Shown piece after piece: positions 43,135-51,945 of a DNA stretch of 64,000 bases; position 1 is the first letter of the stretch; each line of letters starts with the position of its first letter. The stretch spans positions 22,284 through 86,283 of the forward strand of contig NZ_QYTV02000013.1 in assembly GCF_003605385.1 (NCBI RefSeq). The letters are read 5' to 3'. The position numbers and the translations under genes were made by a program. This DNA comes from Siminovitchia acidinfaciens. Lineage in GTDB: Bacteria; Bacillota; Bacilli; Bacillales; Bacillaceae_C. The notes below the pieces were generated by a model. It ran no database searches. It worked only from the letters and a program-made list of their open reading frames with translations, and was not told the DNA's origin.

Positions 43135-43432
43135 ATGAAGATTAGGGAAATCACACCCCAAGATGCCGGGGACTTTATCCAATTGCTCAATCAAGTAGAT
43201 TTGGAATCCGAATATATGCTTATGGAGCCTGGAACTTTTTCAGGAAATGGAAAAGTGGGCGGAAGAATGCGGGATTTTAAGATTAGAATTGACGGTCGTT
43301 TGTGAGAACCAGGCGGCAGTTGGTCTGTATCATAAGATGGGATTTGAAATAGAAGGGAGAAAAAGGGCTTCCCTGCTTATTAATGGAGCTTTTCATGATG
43401 AGTATTTGATGTCTAAACTGCTTTGCCAATAA
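43135..43432 (+). pseudogene. GNAT acetyltransferase with internal deletion and frameshift
   Basis: ATG 43135 (SD GGGGGGGAG) starts a GNAT protein (KIREITPQDAGDFIQLLNQV then DLESEYMLMEPG). In the next frame the C-terminus follows (EKWAEECGILRLELTVVCEN, then AAVGLYHKMGFEIEGRKRAS, ending LMSKLLCQ). The middle part with the acetyl-CoA loop, about 60 codons, is missing at the junction near 43237. Its end overlaps the 3' end of the convergent crcB gene. Confidence 0.75.
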
Positions 43433-43769
43433 CAAACCCAATAAATGCCAGTGCAATTCCACCGAAATAACTGCTTATCATGTAAAGCAACGCTTCTTTT
43501 GACTTCTTATCCGCTAATTGGCGGATAATTTCCACTTTAAACGTAGAAAAAGTCGTGTAAGATCCCAAAAAGCCTATCCCAATCAACAGGCTGGTTGTTG
43601 TAGACGCAACTGTTCCTGTAAGTAGTCCCAGCAAAAAGGAGCCAGTAATATTTACGAAAAATGTGCCTGCTGGAAAACCACTTTTTACAGTCGGTACCAA
43701 TTTGTTGCCTACATAAAACCTGGCCATTGCACCAAAAAATCCCCCTATAGCTACAAGTATCATATTCAT
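43413..43769 (-). CDS. crcB: Fluoride channel subunit CrcB/FluC
   Basis: 118 residues with four membrane helices. Fluc signatures: GGFFGAMARFYVGN (GxxxR), FFVNITGSFLLGL (pore Asn) and GSYTTFSTFKVE (TTFSTF phenylalanine-box and Na site). Paired with the next gene by overlap, so the two probably make a heterodimeric fluoride exporter with opposite topologies. No fluoride riboswitch was seen upstream. Confidence 0.93.
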   Translation of the reverse strand: MNMILVAIGGFFGAMARFYVGNKLVPTVKSGFPAGTFFVNITGSFLLGLLTGTVASTTTSLLIGIGFLGSYTTFSTFKVEIIRQLADKKSKEALLYMISSYFGGIALAFIGFVIGKAV

Positions 43770-44161
43770 TGGTTCACCGTCGCTTTCCCCGAGTCTTTTT
43801 TACCGAGATAAAATCCGCTCCATGCAAGCAATAACCCCAATCCGGCACTTAAGAAGACGTATACTCCGGCATAAAATATGGAAGCTGTCTCATATAGCTT
43901 GAACGTTTCAACACTGAAGGTTGAAAATGTCGTCAACGATCCAATCATTCCTGTTCCGACTCCGAGCATGATATATTTCGGAATGATCTCCTTATTTTCG
44001 TTCACTCCTGTGAGCAGTCCAAGCAAAAAACAGCCGCACATATTTGCAATGAACGTACCGAGCGGAAAGCCGCCAGACCATAGATTGATTGTATAAAGAC
44101 TAATTAAATAACGAAGTACACTACCCGCCATCCCGCCGATTCCTACGGATAAATAATTCAT
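43766..44161 (-). CDS. crcB: Fluoride channel subunit CrcB/FluC (partner)
   Basis: 131 residues, four helices: GGMAGSVLRYLISL, TFIANMCGCFLLGLLTG and GSLTTFSTFSVETF match the FluC motifs. First gene of the pair; ATG 44161 with AAAGGTGATT. Overlaps the second crcB by 4 bases. Confidence 0.93.
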   Translation of the reverse strand: MNYLSVGIGGMAGSVLRYLISLYTINLWSGGFPLGTFIANMCGCFLLGLLTGVNENKEIIPKYIMLGVGTGMIGSLTTFSTFSVETFKLYETASIFYAGVYVFLSAGLGLLLAWSGFYLGKKDSGKATVNQ

Positions 44162-44232
44162 TGAATCACCTTTTTCAAGTATTAAGGAAGTATAAGATTG
44201 GACGATGTCTTTTACTGGAATTATGATTTGAT

Positions 44233-44357
44233 CTGTCCAGCTTCAGGCGCCATCGGCTCGAGGTCACAAGCCAAATTGCTGTGGTGGCTGAAAAGCTGCC
44301 TTCTCGCAATTCGTCTTGTGCTTGTCGCCGATAGGCGGGCGCCTTGCGCATTTTTTT
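44233..44357 (+). repeat. Dispersed repeat family A, copy 3
   Basis: CTGTCCAGCTTCAGGCGCC, GGCTCGAGGTCACAAGCC, TTGTGCTTGTCGCCGATAGG, and a CGCCTTGCGCATTTTTTT end. Confidence 0.7.
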
Positions 44358-44394
44358 AAGTGAAAGTGAGAAAGGCTTCCGTATATGGGAAGCC

Positions 44395-44820
44395 TTAAAA
44401 TAAGTGTTCGTAGGGTGCTAAATCAATATTCAGTTCATCCATCTTTTTGCGTAAAAATTTATGATCCCGTTTCGGGGTTGCCATTATATACCCTTTGATA
44501 ATGATATCAAGATCCAGGCGTTTTGCCTTTTTCTCAAGCGCCACTTCTCCAATTTTTCCTGCGATTTTATGTCTGGCAACATCTCGGAAAAGCTCTGGCA
44601 CCGGGCTGACCAGTTCGTCCAGCAGTTTGTTCTGATCATCTGTCCAAAGGTCCTTAGTTTTTTCAACAAAATATTCTTCCCAATCCATATCTGATTTTCC
44701 ATCTTGCTTAGGAAGCCGTTTTAAAAATTTCCGAAACATGAAAAAGCCGCCAATTCCCATAAGGGTAATTAACACGACTACCCAAAAAAGTATAAATAAT
44801 AAAAACCAACCATCAAGCAT
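44395..44820 (-). CDS. yneK: DUF2621 membrane protein YneK
   Basis: 141 residues: an N-terminal membrane helix (FLLFILFWVVVLITLMGIGGF), then a soluble domain with DWEEYFVEKTKDLWTDDQ and KIAGKIGEVALEKKA. This is the DUF2621/YneK family of Bacillaceae, function unknown. In B. subtilis yneK neighbours ccdC, as here. Confidence 0.9.
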   Translation of the reverse strand: MLDGWFLLFILFWVVVLITLMGIGGFFMFRKFLKRLPKQDGKSDMDWEEYFVEKTKDLWTDDQNKLLDELVSPVPELFRDVARHKIAGKIGEVALEKKAKRLDLDIIIKGYIMATPKRDHKFLRKKMDELNIDLAPYEHLF

Positions 44821-45012
44821 TTCTTTCCCTCCTGATAAAGCGGGCTTTCGCCATACTTACATTATAGCCAATAAAAAAAGCTGGTGACAAGCTGTTGCCT
44901 GTTGAATAACGAATAAAAGCCTTTTTTGTTCTTAATTCCAACATTTTTTTCTTGCATGGTGTCCTTCTATCGACAAATCGCCTATATGGAAGGTGAAAGG
45001 AGGTGAAGGCAC

Positions 45013-45231
45013 TTGGCAAACGCTTTTTTGAAATCGACAAGGTTGAGGCTGGTGTTTGAATTCGGCACGGACGGTATGGTTAAGCCTATTTACAAAAACA
45101 AGATTTTCAACAATATCCGACGTGATGCAACTGCATCGGAATTGTACCAGGCTGCCCAGGCAATTGGTGCTCTTTCTGCACATTCGATTTGGGCAATTGA
45201 GCGAAACGACAGCTTTGACATCGATGCATAA
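45013..45231 (+). CDS. DUF1659 family protein
   Basis: 72 residues, TTG start with AGGAGGTG. FLKSTRLRLVFEFGTDGM followed by KNKIFNNIRRDATASELYQA fits DUF1659. These small proteins are almost always next to DUF2922 and YvrJ genes, as here. Function unknown. Confidence 0.88.
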   Translation: MANAFLKSTRLRLVFEFGTDGMVKPIYKNKIFNNIRRDATASELYQAAQAIGALSAHSIWAIERNDSFDIDA

Positions 45232-45261
45232 TGACCTCAAGCGATGGAAGGAGGTGAGGAG

Positions 45262-45480
45262 TTGAAAATACTTGAATTGCATTTTGTTACGAGTGATGGC
45301 AAGACGGCAAAAATTAACATTGACCACCCCCAGGAGCCGGTAAACCCGGAAGAAGTCAAAAATGCCATGCAGTCCATCATTGATTCAGGGGTATTCATCG
45401 ACAGCGAAGGATATAGATACGAAGAAATGAAGGCGGCACGACTTGTAGAACGTACGGTTACAGATTATTCGCTGGAGTAA
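45262..45480 (+). CDS. DUF2922 family protein
   Basis: 72 residues from TTG 45262 (GGAGG 7 bases upstream). KILELHFVTSDGKTAKINID then NPEEVKNAMQSIIDSGVF matches DUF2922. Partner of the DUF1659 gene 30 bases upstream. A terminator follows, which separates it from yvrJ. Confidence 0.88.
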   Translation: MKILELHFVTSDGKTAKINIDHPQEPVNPEEVKNAMQSIIDSGVFIDSEGYRYEEMKAARLVERTVTDYSLE

Positions 45481-45488
45481 ACTTGATA

Positions 45489-45516
45489 AAGGCTTGGCTC
45501 GGTCCAAGCCTTAAAA
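45489..45516 (+). terminator. Terminator after the DUF2922 gene
   Basis: AAGGCTTGG / CCAAGCCTT with loop CTCGGT and a short A/T tail. Confidence 0.6.
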
Positions 45517-45548
45517 TTTCCGAGGTATAAAGTAAGTATAACAATGAT

Positions 45549-45798
45549 TGTCTAGCTAAAGCGCCCAGCTCCTCGAGGTCACAAGCCCGCAAGGAAGCTG
45601 ATCCGTGAAGAATGTGCTCCTGCGCCAGGGCTTACTCGAAGAACTCTTGTTCAGCTCGTCGCAAAGCTGCACGAAGCATATTCAAAGTAGTTGCACCATG
45701 ATGATTGATGTCAGTAGTTTCCCTGTGGTGGCTAGGGAACTGCCACCTCGGGAATTGGCTTGTGCTTGTCGGTGCTAAACGGTCGCTTGCGCTTTTCG
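45549..45798 (+). repeat. Dispersed repeat family A, copy 4 (longest)
   Basis: TGTCTAGCTAAAGCGCC, CTCGAGGTCACAAGCC, GTGGTGGCTAGGGAACTGCC, TTGTGCTTGTCGGTGCTAAAC, CGCTTGCGCTTTTC. It fills the gap between DUF2922 and yvrJ and ends just before the yvrJ SD. Confidence 0.75.
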
Positions 45799-45817
45799 TA
45801 GAAAGGAGGTAATAGCC

Positions 45818-45955
45818 TTGGAACAGATTTTGCCCTTTATCAGCGAAGTCGGCTTTCCGGCACTTGTTACATTTTATTTATTATACCGGATTGAAACAAA
45901 GCTGGAAGATGTTGTTCAATCGATCCAGAGCCTCCCCGAAAGGATGGAAAGATGA
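45818..45955 (+). CDS. YvrJ family protein (45 aa)
   Basis: TTG 45818 after AAAGGAGG. EQILPFISEVGFPALVTFYLLYRIETKLEDV is the YvrJ family pattern: one short membrane helix followed by a charged helix. It completes the common DUF1659-DUF2922-YvrJ trio, but a 250-bp repeat separates it from the other two. Function unknown. Confidence 0.85.
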   Translation: MEQILPFISEVGFPALVTFYLLYRIETKLEDVVQSIQSLPERMER

Positions 45956-46083
45956 GCAGCCTTTTGGAAGGGGCAGATTCAAGCTGATCAGAGATTTTCT
46001 GATTGGCTTTTTCTTGTTTTCGAAAGATAACAGAAGAACATTTGTTATAATAGTAGACAATAAGAAGAAACAGGGTGATAAGG

Positions 46084-47229
46084 GTGAAGATCATTCATAC
46101 GGCCGATTGGCACTTGGGAAAGCTTGTCCACGGAGTATATATGACAGATCAGCAGGAAGCGGTTTTGGAACAATTCGTAGATCTAGTCGCAAATGAGAAG
46201 CCGGATGCTGTCATTATTGCCGGAGATTTATATGACCGGTCCGTACCTCCTGTTGAAGCGGTTCAATTGCTTGAGAAGGTTTTGTTTAAAATTAATGTGG
46301 AACTTAAAACACCGGTTCTTGCCATCTCTGGGAACCATGACAGTGCCGAAAGGTTGGCTTTCGGCTCATCCTGGTATCGCCACAGTGGTTTTTATCTACA
46401 AGGAAAGCTTGCTGGATGTTTTGAACCTGTGAGGTTGAATGGCATCAACTTTTATCTTGTTCCTTATGCTGAGCCGGGTGTTGTAAGAGAGATTTTCCAA
46501 GATTCCAGCATCCAGTCACATGATGAAGCGATGCGACGTATCACGTGGGAAATAGAGAAAAACATAGATCCAAATGAAGTCAATATTTTGGTGGGCCATG
46601 CATTTGTAATTGGCGGTAAAACGACCGATTCGGAGCGGATATTATCCGTTGGAGGTTCTGGCTGTATTGATTCAGACTGCTTCAGCCCTTTTACATATAC
46701 TGCGCTTGGACATCTGCATAGTCCTGATGCAATTCGCCACGATACGATCCGTTATTCCGGATCGCTATTGAAATATTCTTTTTCAGAAGCCAAGCAGCGA
46801 AAAAGCGTATCAGTCATTGAAATAGATTCTAAGGGGAATCTGGCAATTAAGGAGAAATCATTAACACCCCTAAAGGATATGAGAGAAATTACCGGATACA
46901 TAGATGAATTATTGGACCCGGCATTTTATGAGACTCAAAGGTTGGAAGACTATTTAAAAGTGACCCTTTTGGATGAAGGGGCATTGCTGGATCCGATCAA
47001 TAAATTGCGGGCCATCTACCCGAATATTCTTCATTTGGAGCGAAAAATAGATAATATTGATTTGGAGAAAAGGCAAACGCTCCGGCTTGTCCAAACCGAA
47101 AGAAAAACGGAGCTAGATCTTTTTTCCGAGTTTTACAATGAAATGACAACGAGTGAGTTTACGGAGCAAAAACGGGAGTTGATGACAGAGGTCATCGACA
47201 GTGTTCGTAAGGAGGTGCTGTTTGTATGA
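46084..47229 (+). CDS. sbcD: Nuclease SbcCD subunit D
   Basis: Mre11-type metallophosphoesterase that, with SbcC, cuts hairpins and protein-blocked DNA ends. 381 residues. Metal motifs: HTADWHLGK (D-x-H), IIAGDLYDR, ISGNHDSAERL, VGHAFV and LGHLHSP. I chose GTG 46084, with AGGGTGATA upstream; GTG 46075 is an alternative adding three residues. Overlaps sbcC by 4 bases. Confidence 0.95.
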   Translation: MKIIHTADWHLGKLVHGVYMTDQQEAVLEQFVDLVANEKPDAVIIAGDLYDRSVPPVEAVQLLEKVLFKINVELKTPVLAISGNHDSAERLAFGSSWYRHSGFYLQGKLAGCFEPVRLNGINFYLVPYAEPGVVREIFQDSSIQSHDEAMRRITWEIEKNIDPNEVNILVGHAFVIGGKTTDSERILSVGGSGCIDSDCFSPFTYTALGHLHSPDAIRHDTIRYSGSLLKYSFSEAKQRKSVSVIEIDSKGNLAIKEKSLTPLKDMREITGYIDELLDPAFYETQRLEDYLKVTLLDEGALLDPINKLRAIYPNILHLERKIDNIDLEKRQTLRLVQTERKTELDLFSEFYNEMTTSEFTEQKRELMTEVIDSVRKEVLFV

Positions 47230-50200
47230 AACCACTGAAATTGGAAATGCAGGCATTCGGTCCCTATGCAGGCATTGAGGTCATCGACTTCACCCAATTG
47301 CAAAACCGGACGATGTTCGTCATATCTGGAAAAACCGGGGCCGGTAAAACCTCGATATTTGACGGGATCAGTTTTGCCATATATGGGAAAGCAAGCGGAG
47401 AGGACAGGAACGGCGCGGATTTACGGAGTCATTTTGCGAAGGATGACCTGCCAACGGAAGTATCGTTGGAATTCCAATTGCGAGATAAAATTTACTACAT
47501 CTGGCGTGCTCCTCAGCAGGAAAAAAGAAAATCGCGCGGTGACGGATATACAATCGTCAATGCCAAGGCGGAGATGTATATAGTTGATGGGACGGGTTCA
47601 CGCAAACTGCTTGCGGCAAATGTGAGGGAAACGGATGAAAAGATCAGGGAAATCATTCAACTGGATGCAAATCAATTCCGCCAGATATTAATGATTCCCC
47701 AAGGTGACTTCCGAAAGCTGCTTACATCGGACAGTAAAGAAAAGGAAATTATTTTACAGCGACTTTTTCATACCCAGCAGTACAAGAAAATAGAAGAGAA
47801 ACTGAAAGAAAAGGCGGGATTCCTTAAAGGTGAAGTGGAAAATGGAATTGATCAAAGGAGTCGAAAGCTCAGAGAGATCTTCACTAATGGAAACGATGAA
47901 CTGGAAGCCGCTCTGGCAGAGCAAACACCCAGTGATACAATCATCCTGCCTATGCTCGAAGCAATCACAGTGGAAATGAAGCAAACACTTGTCGAAATTG
48001 AAAAGAACATAAAGATTAAACAAAAAGACCGTGATGAGGCGAAAAGAAAAGTAGATGAAGCGGAAAGCATTTTGAATGAAATGAAGAGCCGAGACGACCT
48101 GGCAAAGCAAAAAGCGAATCTGGATGAAAAAAAGAGTCTGATCGAGGATAAAAGAAAAGCAGTGGATCTTGCAAGAAGAGCGGCTAACCTTGAGCACCAG
48201 GAGAATATATGCCAACGCCTGAAAAAAGACATTGATGATCTATTAGGCAAAAAAAACAAGGTGGAAAAAGAACTGGCCTTTATTTCGAAAGAAATAACCT
48301 CCGCTATGGAAATACTGAAACGTGAAGAGGAAAACAAGAGCAAGAGGGAGAGCTTTCATGCTGAAATGACACGGCTTGAGAGTTTGCGTGAGGAAGTTCT
48401 TTCTTTCTCCAAGCGAAAAGCGGATCTTCAGCGGCTGGAACAAGAGGCAGACAATTATCGCAAATTGCTTGAAAAAGGAAAGTTGAAGGCGGCCGAATGG
48501 GTCGAAGCGATTGAGAAACACCAAAGTGATCTTAACGGACTTAGACAACTTCAAGACCAAAATGTTGTCCTGATGGAAGAAAACCTGCGGCTTGCTCAAA
48601 TGATAGATCTTTTAGATCAATTGACAGGCTCTATTGTAGATAGGAAAAGCGCAAAAGACCGATTGGATCAACAGGACAAAGCGTTGAATCTGGCCAAAGC
48701 GAGAGCTCAAGATGCGTCGGAAACTCTGAAACATATTGAGGAAAAGTGGTATAAAGGACAAGCAGCAATCCTTGCCAGCAAACTGGCAGCCGGATCGCCA
48801 TGTCCTGTCTGCGGCTCCTCCGAACACCCTCTGCCGGCACATACTGTAGTAGGACACATCAGTGAAGAAGATTTAGAAGCTGCAAAAAAGGATGCGCAAC
48901 TAATTGATGAGCAGCTTGCTGATGTAAGGCAAACATGGATGATAGCCAAAGCGGATGTCGATTTATGTGAGAAGACAGTATTTGAAAAACTGGAAGCCGT
49001 AAAAAAATTTTTGCCAGATGCCCAGTTGGATAATGCTTCACATCTCTTGGTTGAGCTTCAGGATAAAAAAGCGGAGACTTCCAATCAACTCCGGAATAAT
49101 ACCAATCAAACAAATAAAATACCTGAGTTGGATGCCAAGCTGACAAAACTTACAAGAAGTCTCAAAGATTTGAACAGAGAGATGGAGGAGACTGCAGAAA
49201 AAGAAAGAGTTACTGCAAATGAATATGCAGAAACGAAAGCAGCAGTACAAAGCTTTACCCATAACCTTCCGGAAGGCGTAGAGAATATTGAGCAATTTGA
49301 CAAGAGAGTAACCTTCTTAAGGGTGAAAATTCAGCAGTTTGATGAAGCTTTAAACAAAGCGCAGCAGGCTTGCAACAGACTAAACGAACAGCAGGCGGCC
49401 CAAAGAATGACACTGGATAATTTAAAGCAAGATGTAGAAAAAGTCCAAAACTCATTAAATGTGGAACGGGAAAAGTTTTTAAGCCAACTCCACCAAGAAG
49501 GATTTGCTGCTTACACTGAATATGCTGAATCTAAAAGGGATGCTCTATGGATTCAAGCGGCCGAAGAAGAGATCAAGGCTTACGGGGAAGAATACCGGTC
49601 AATTAATGACCGCCTTAAAGATTATGAAACACGCCTAAAAGGCGTCGACCGGCCAGATATTGAGAAGTTGGATGAAGCATTCAAAGAACAGGAAAATTCA
49701 CTCCTTGCAATGAACGGACAATTTTCAAGCTTAATGATGAATATTAAGAAAAATGAAGATGTCCAATCAACTGTCCTTAGTTTAAATCATCAAATTAAAG
49801 CGATTGAGAAACAGTATGAACTCATTGGACATTTAGCCGATATAACAAGAGGGCAGAATACATACAAGCTGACGTTTGAGCGATTTGTACTTGCTTCGTT
49901 TTTGGATGATATTCTCACAGCTGCCAACGGAAGGCTATTGAAAATGACTAGCGGGCGCTACCAGCTATTGAGAAAGAAAGAACGTTCAAAAGGGAATGTT
50001 CAAAGCGGCTTGGAGCTGCTCGTGTTCGACCAATACACAGGGCAGGAACGCCATGTTAAAACTTTATCAGGCGGAGAAAGCTTTAAAGCGGCACTTTCGC
50101 TTGCATTGGGCCTGTCAGATGTTGTTCAGGAGCATGCAGGTGGAGTTTCGCTGGAAACGATGTTCATTGATGAAGGGTTTGGTACACTGGACCCTGAATC

Positions 50201-50360
50201 TTTGGACCAGGCCATTGAGGCATTAATGGAAATACAAAGCAGCGGAAGGCTTGTCGGGATCATTTCTCACGTTCCGGAATTGAAAGAGCGGATTGATGCC
50301 CGTTTGGAAGTGCTGGCTGGTCAGAGCGGCAGCAGCACTGAGTTTGTATTTTTATCATGA
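47226..50360 (+). CDS. sbcC: Nuclease SbcCD subunit C
   Basis: 1044-residue Rad50-type SMC-like ATPase. Walker A GKTGAGKTSIFDG near 35-47; a long coiled coil in two arms; zinc hook CPVC near residue 525; ABC signature LSGGESFKAALSLALGLSD near 945; Walker B MFIDEGFGTLD. It controls SbcD nuclease access to DNA ends. Translationally coupled to sbcD. Confidence 0.96.
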   Translation: MKPLKLEMQAFGPYAGIEVIDFTQLQNRTMFVISGKTGAGKTSIFDGISFAIYGKASGEDRNGADLRSHFAKDDLPTEVSLEFQLRDKIYYIWRAPQQEKRKSRGDGYTIVNAKAEMYIVDGTGSRKLLAANVRETDEKIREIIQLDANQFRQILMIPQGDFRKLLTSDSKEKEIILQRLFHTQQYKKIEEKLKEKAGFLKGEVENGIDQRSRKLREIFTNGNDELEAALAEQTPSDTIILPMLEAITVEMKQTLVEIEKNIKIKQKDRDEAKRKVDEAESILNEMKSRDDLAKQKANLDEKKSLIEDKRKAVDLARRAANLEHQENICQRLKKDIDDLLGKKNKVEKELAFISKEITSAMEILKREEENKSKRESFHAEMTRLESLREEVLSFSKRKADLQRLEQEADNYRKLLEKGKLKAAEWVEAIEKHQSDLNGLRQLQDQNVVLMEENLRLAQMIDLLDQLTGSIVDRKSAKDRLDQQDKALNLAKARAQDASETLKHIEEKWYKGQAAILASKLAAGSPCPVCGSSEHPLPAHTVVGHISEEDLEAAKKDAQLIDEQLADVRQTWMIAKADVDLCEKTVFEKLEAVKKFLPDAQLDNASHLLVELQDKKAETSNQLRNNTNQTNKIPELDAKLTKLTRSLKDLNREMEETAEKERVTANEYAETKAAVQSFTHNLPEGVENIEQFDKRVTFLRVKIQQFDEALNKAQQACNRLNEQQAAQRMTLDNLKQDVEKVQNSLNVEREKFLSQLHQEGFAAYTEYAESKRDALWIQAAEEEIKAYGEEYRSINDRLKDYETRLKGVDRPDIEKLDEAFKEQENSLLAMNGQFSSLMMNIKKNEDVQSTVLSLNHQIKAIEKQYELIGHLADITRGQNTYKLTFERFVLASFLDDILTAANGRLLKMTSGRYQLLRKKERSKGNVQSGLELLVFDQYTGQERHVKTLSGGESFKAALSLALGLSDVVQEHAGGVSLETMFIDEGFGTLDPESLDQAIEALMEIQSSGRLVGIISHVPELKERIDARLEVLAGQSGSSTEFVFLS

Positions 50361-50378
50361 GTAGGAGGTGCGGTCCCT

Positions 50379-50564
50379 TTGGAGAAGACTTTTTATATCG
50401 CTACACAGGCGTTTGGATGGTTCATTTCCATCAGTTTGGCAGTCTTTGCCGGGTTTGCTTTTAAGCTGAGCTATCCATTTATCGGAATCCTGCTAATTAT
50501 TATTTTCCTCGCATCAGGTGTCGTAAATGTTTTATTCAGGAAGAAATGGAAGGTAACATCGTAG
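50379..50564 (+). CDS. Small membrane protein after sbcC (61 aa), unknown
   Basis: TTG start with AGGAGGTG upstream. Two hydrophobic helices (about 8-28 and 31-52) and a basic end FRKKWKVTS. 18 bases after sbcC, so probably co-transcribed; a terminator follows. I do not recognise the family. Confidence 0.65.
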   Translation: MEKTFYIATQAFGWFISISLAVFAGFAFKLSYPFIGILLIIIFLASGVVNVLFRKKWKVTS

Positions 50565-50566
50565 AG

Positions 50567-50622
50567 AAAATCCTGCTCTTGCCAAGGGCTCTAAGCCTGG
50601 CCAGAGCGGGATTCTTTTTAAA
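50567..50622 (+). terminator. Terminator of the sbcDC transcript
   Basis: AATCCTGCTCT... / ...AGAGCGGGATT stem with a CTTTTT tail. Confidence 0.75.
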
Positions 50623-50706
50623 AAAGATGGAAAAAGTATTGATTAATCAAATGAAAAATTACGAAGAATATACCCGTCAAGAGACCTTATAGAATAGCAA
50701 AAACTT

Positions 50707-50748
50707 AACCATCCAAAGGCCAGGTTCCGGTGGATGGTTTTTTCATAA
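50707..50748 (+). terminator. Second hairpin terminator
   Basis: AACCATCCA / TGGATGGTT and T-run; no gene ends directly before it apart from a 21-codon frame lacking an SD. Confidence 0.65.
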
Positions 50749-50820
50749 AAACTATTAAGGAAAGTCCGTCCTACCATGTGTTATAATAAAATATCATTTT
50801 TAAAAAAAGGAAGACCCAAG

Positions 50821-51408
50821 ATGAATGTTGATTACCAGTTATTTGATATGCTCAATCAATTTGCAGGACAGAACCATCTGCTTGACCAAACGGTAATGCT
50901 ATTTTCAAAATATGGCCCTATATTATTTGGGCTTGTTTTTGTATGGTTGTGGCTTTCAAAGTCCGGGAATCCGATTGACAATAGAAAAATTGTCTTGTAT
51001 GCATTAACAATAACTATCATTGTCCTTGGAATTAACAAAGTAATAGAATTGATGTACTTCCGTCCTCGGCCATTTGTTACATATACGGTCAATTTATTAA
51101 GCGACAAAGTGAGTTCGGACCCTTCATTTCCGAGCAATCATTCAGCAGGGGCATTTGCAATGGCTTGTGCACTATTTTGGTACCGAAGAAAGATTGGAAG
51201 TGTTTTGTTGATCATGGCGTTTTTCATGGCACTGTCAAGGATTTATATTGGTGTTCACTATCCTTTGGATGTAACGGCCGGTGCAATAATCGCATTAATT
51301 GTAACAGCTGCGGTGATATCACAAAGACGTTTACTGGATCCGTTATATCAAAATCTCATACAAGGATTCAGAAGGTCTAAGGATCAAAAAACTTATAGAA
51401 ACATGTGA
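50821..51408 (+). CDS. bcrC: PAP2 phosphatase, undecaprenyl-diphosphatase BcrC type
   Basis: 195 residues from ATG 50821 (SD AAAGGAAG). The membrane phosphatase motifs are K73...RPRP 81-84, PSNHS 104-108 and SRIYIGVHYPLD 139-150. BcrC recycles undecaprenyl pyrophosphate for wall synthes and gives bacitracin resistance. Helices near 30-48, 57-77, 110-118, 126-138 and 150-168. A -10 TATAAT at 50782-50787 is visible; no clear ECF-sigma promoter. Confidence 0.85.
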   Translation: MNVDYQLFDMLNQFAGQNHLLDQTVMLFSKYGPILFGLVFVWLWLSKSGNPIDNRKIVLYALTITIIVLGINKVIELMYFRPRPFVTYTVNLLSDKVSSDPSFPSNHSAGAFAMACALFWYRRKIGSVLLIMAFFMALSRIYIGVHYPLDVTAGAIIALIVTAAVISQRRLLDPLYQNLIQGFRRSKDQKTYRNM

Positions 51409-51497
51409 AGCGATTACCGGAAGATGATGGACTGCGGCATAATAGCTGAAAATAGAACATCATCTAAAGTTGTTTTTTAATGTTCATTAGAAAAATG
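51409..51497. other. Spacer between bcrC and the mgtE leader
   Basis: No gene or terminator with a good stem recognised. Confidence 0.4.
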
Positions 51498-51525
51498 TTG
51501 ACAATAATTTCTTTCGTGATACTAT
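51498..51525 (+). promoter_or_regulatory. Sigma-A promoter of the mgtE leader
   Basis: TTGACA (51498-51503), 16-bp spacer, TACTAT (51520-51525). Confidence 0.75.
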
Positions 51526-51554
51526 TGGACTTGCGTTCAAAAACAACTTAACAT

Positions 51555-51712
51555 TCCTCGTTAGGTGAGGCTCCTATATGGAGATACGCTGCTGCCCAGA
51601 AATGTCTAAAGACACCAATGGGTCAACAGAAGCCATCGACTTAAGGTGGTTTTTAATGCAGCTGGATGGAATTTTCGTCCTATGCCATATAGTGCTAAAG
51701 CTCAACGAATAG
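51555..51712 (+). promoter_or_regulatory. M-box (ykoK leader) magnesium riboswitch
   Basis: Nearly textbook M-box: GTTAGGTGAGGCTCCTATAT, GGAGATACGCTGCTGCCCAG, CAATGGGTCAACAGAAG, CATCGACTTAAGG, GCTGGATG, TCCTATGCCAT, GTGCTAAAGCTCAACGA. The P1 3' strand CTCAACGAA (51701-51709) can instead pair with TTCGTTGAG (51759-51767) inside the terminator, the antiterminator. High Mg2+ stabilises P1 and so allows termination. Confidence 0.95.
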
Positions 51713-51748
51713 AGGCTTATTCAGGCATGTTTGATATGCGTGTTTTTA

Positions 51749-51776
51749 AACACCCTCTTTCGTTGAGGGTGTTTTT
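51749..51776 (+). terminator. M-box-controlled terminator
   Basis: AACACCCTC / GAGGGTGTT stem followed by TTT. Confidence 0.9.
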
Positions 51777-51799
51777 TGCGTTTATGGGAGGTGATGAAG

Positions 51800-51919
51800 G
51801 TGGAAGATGATTCGGACAATACTAAGTTAAGAGACAGATTTTACAAGATGTGGGGAAGTGTCCGTTCAACCGCCTGTAATCACTCTTTACAAAAAGGCGC
51901 TTACCCTCAATTTCAATAG
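51800..51919 (+). CDS. Short leader ORF between the M-box terminator and mgtE (39 aa)
   Basis: GTG 51800 with GGAGG 8 bases upstream opens 39 codons ending TAG at 51917-51919, 26 bases before the mgtE ATG. The N-terminus is (M)EDDSDNTK, with four acidic residues in the first six, followed by RFYKMWGSVRSTACN. No family recognised. It could be a regulatory leader peptide or simply a chance frame; the SD and the acidic start argue for the first. Confidence 0.45.
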   Translation: MEDDSDNTKLRDRFYKMWGSVRSTACNHSLQKGAYPQFQ

Positions 51920-51945
51920 TTTCTATGGCAAACGGGGGTTTTAGA

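Noticed and set aside
44162-44232. Fluoride riboswitch before the crcB pair
   Set aside because: The conserved fluoride-aptamer sequence is not visible in the short leader.
50750-50800. ECF-sigma (SigM/SigX) promoter for bcrC
   Set aside because: AAAC and CGTC are present but with 14-base spacing and a poor -35; not convincing.
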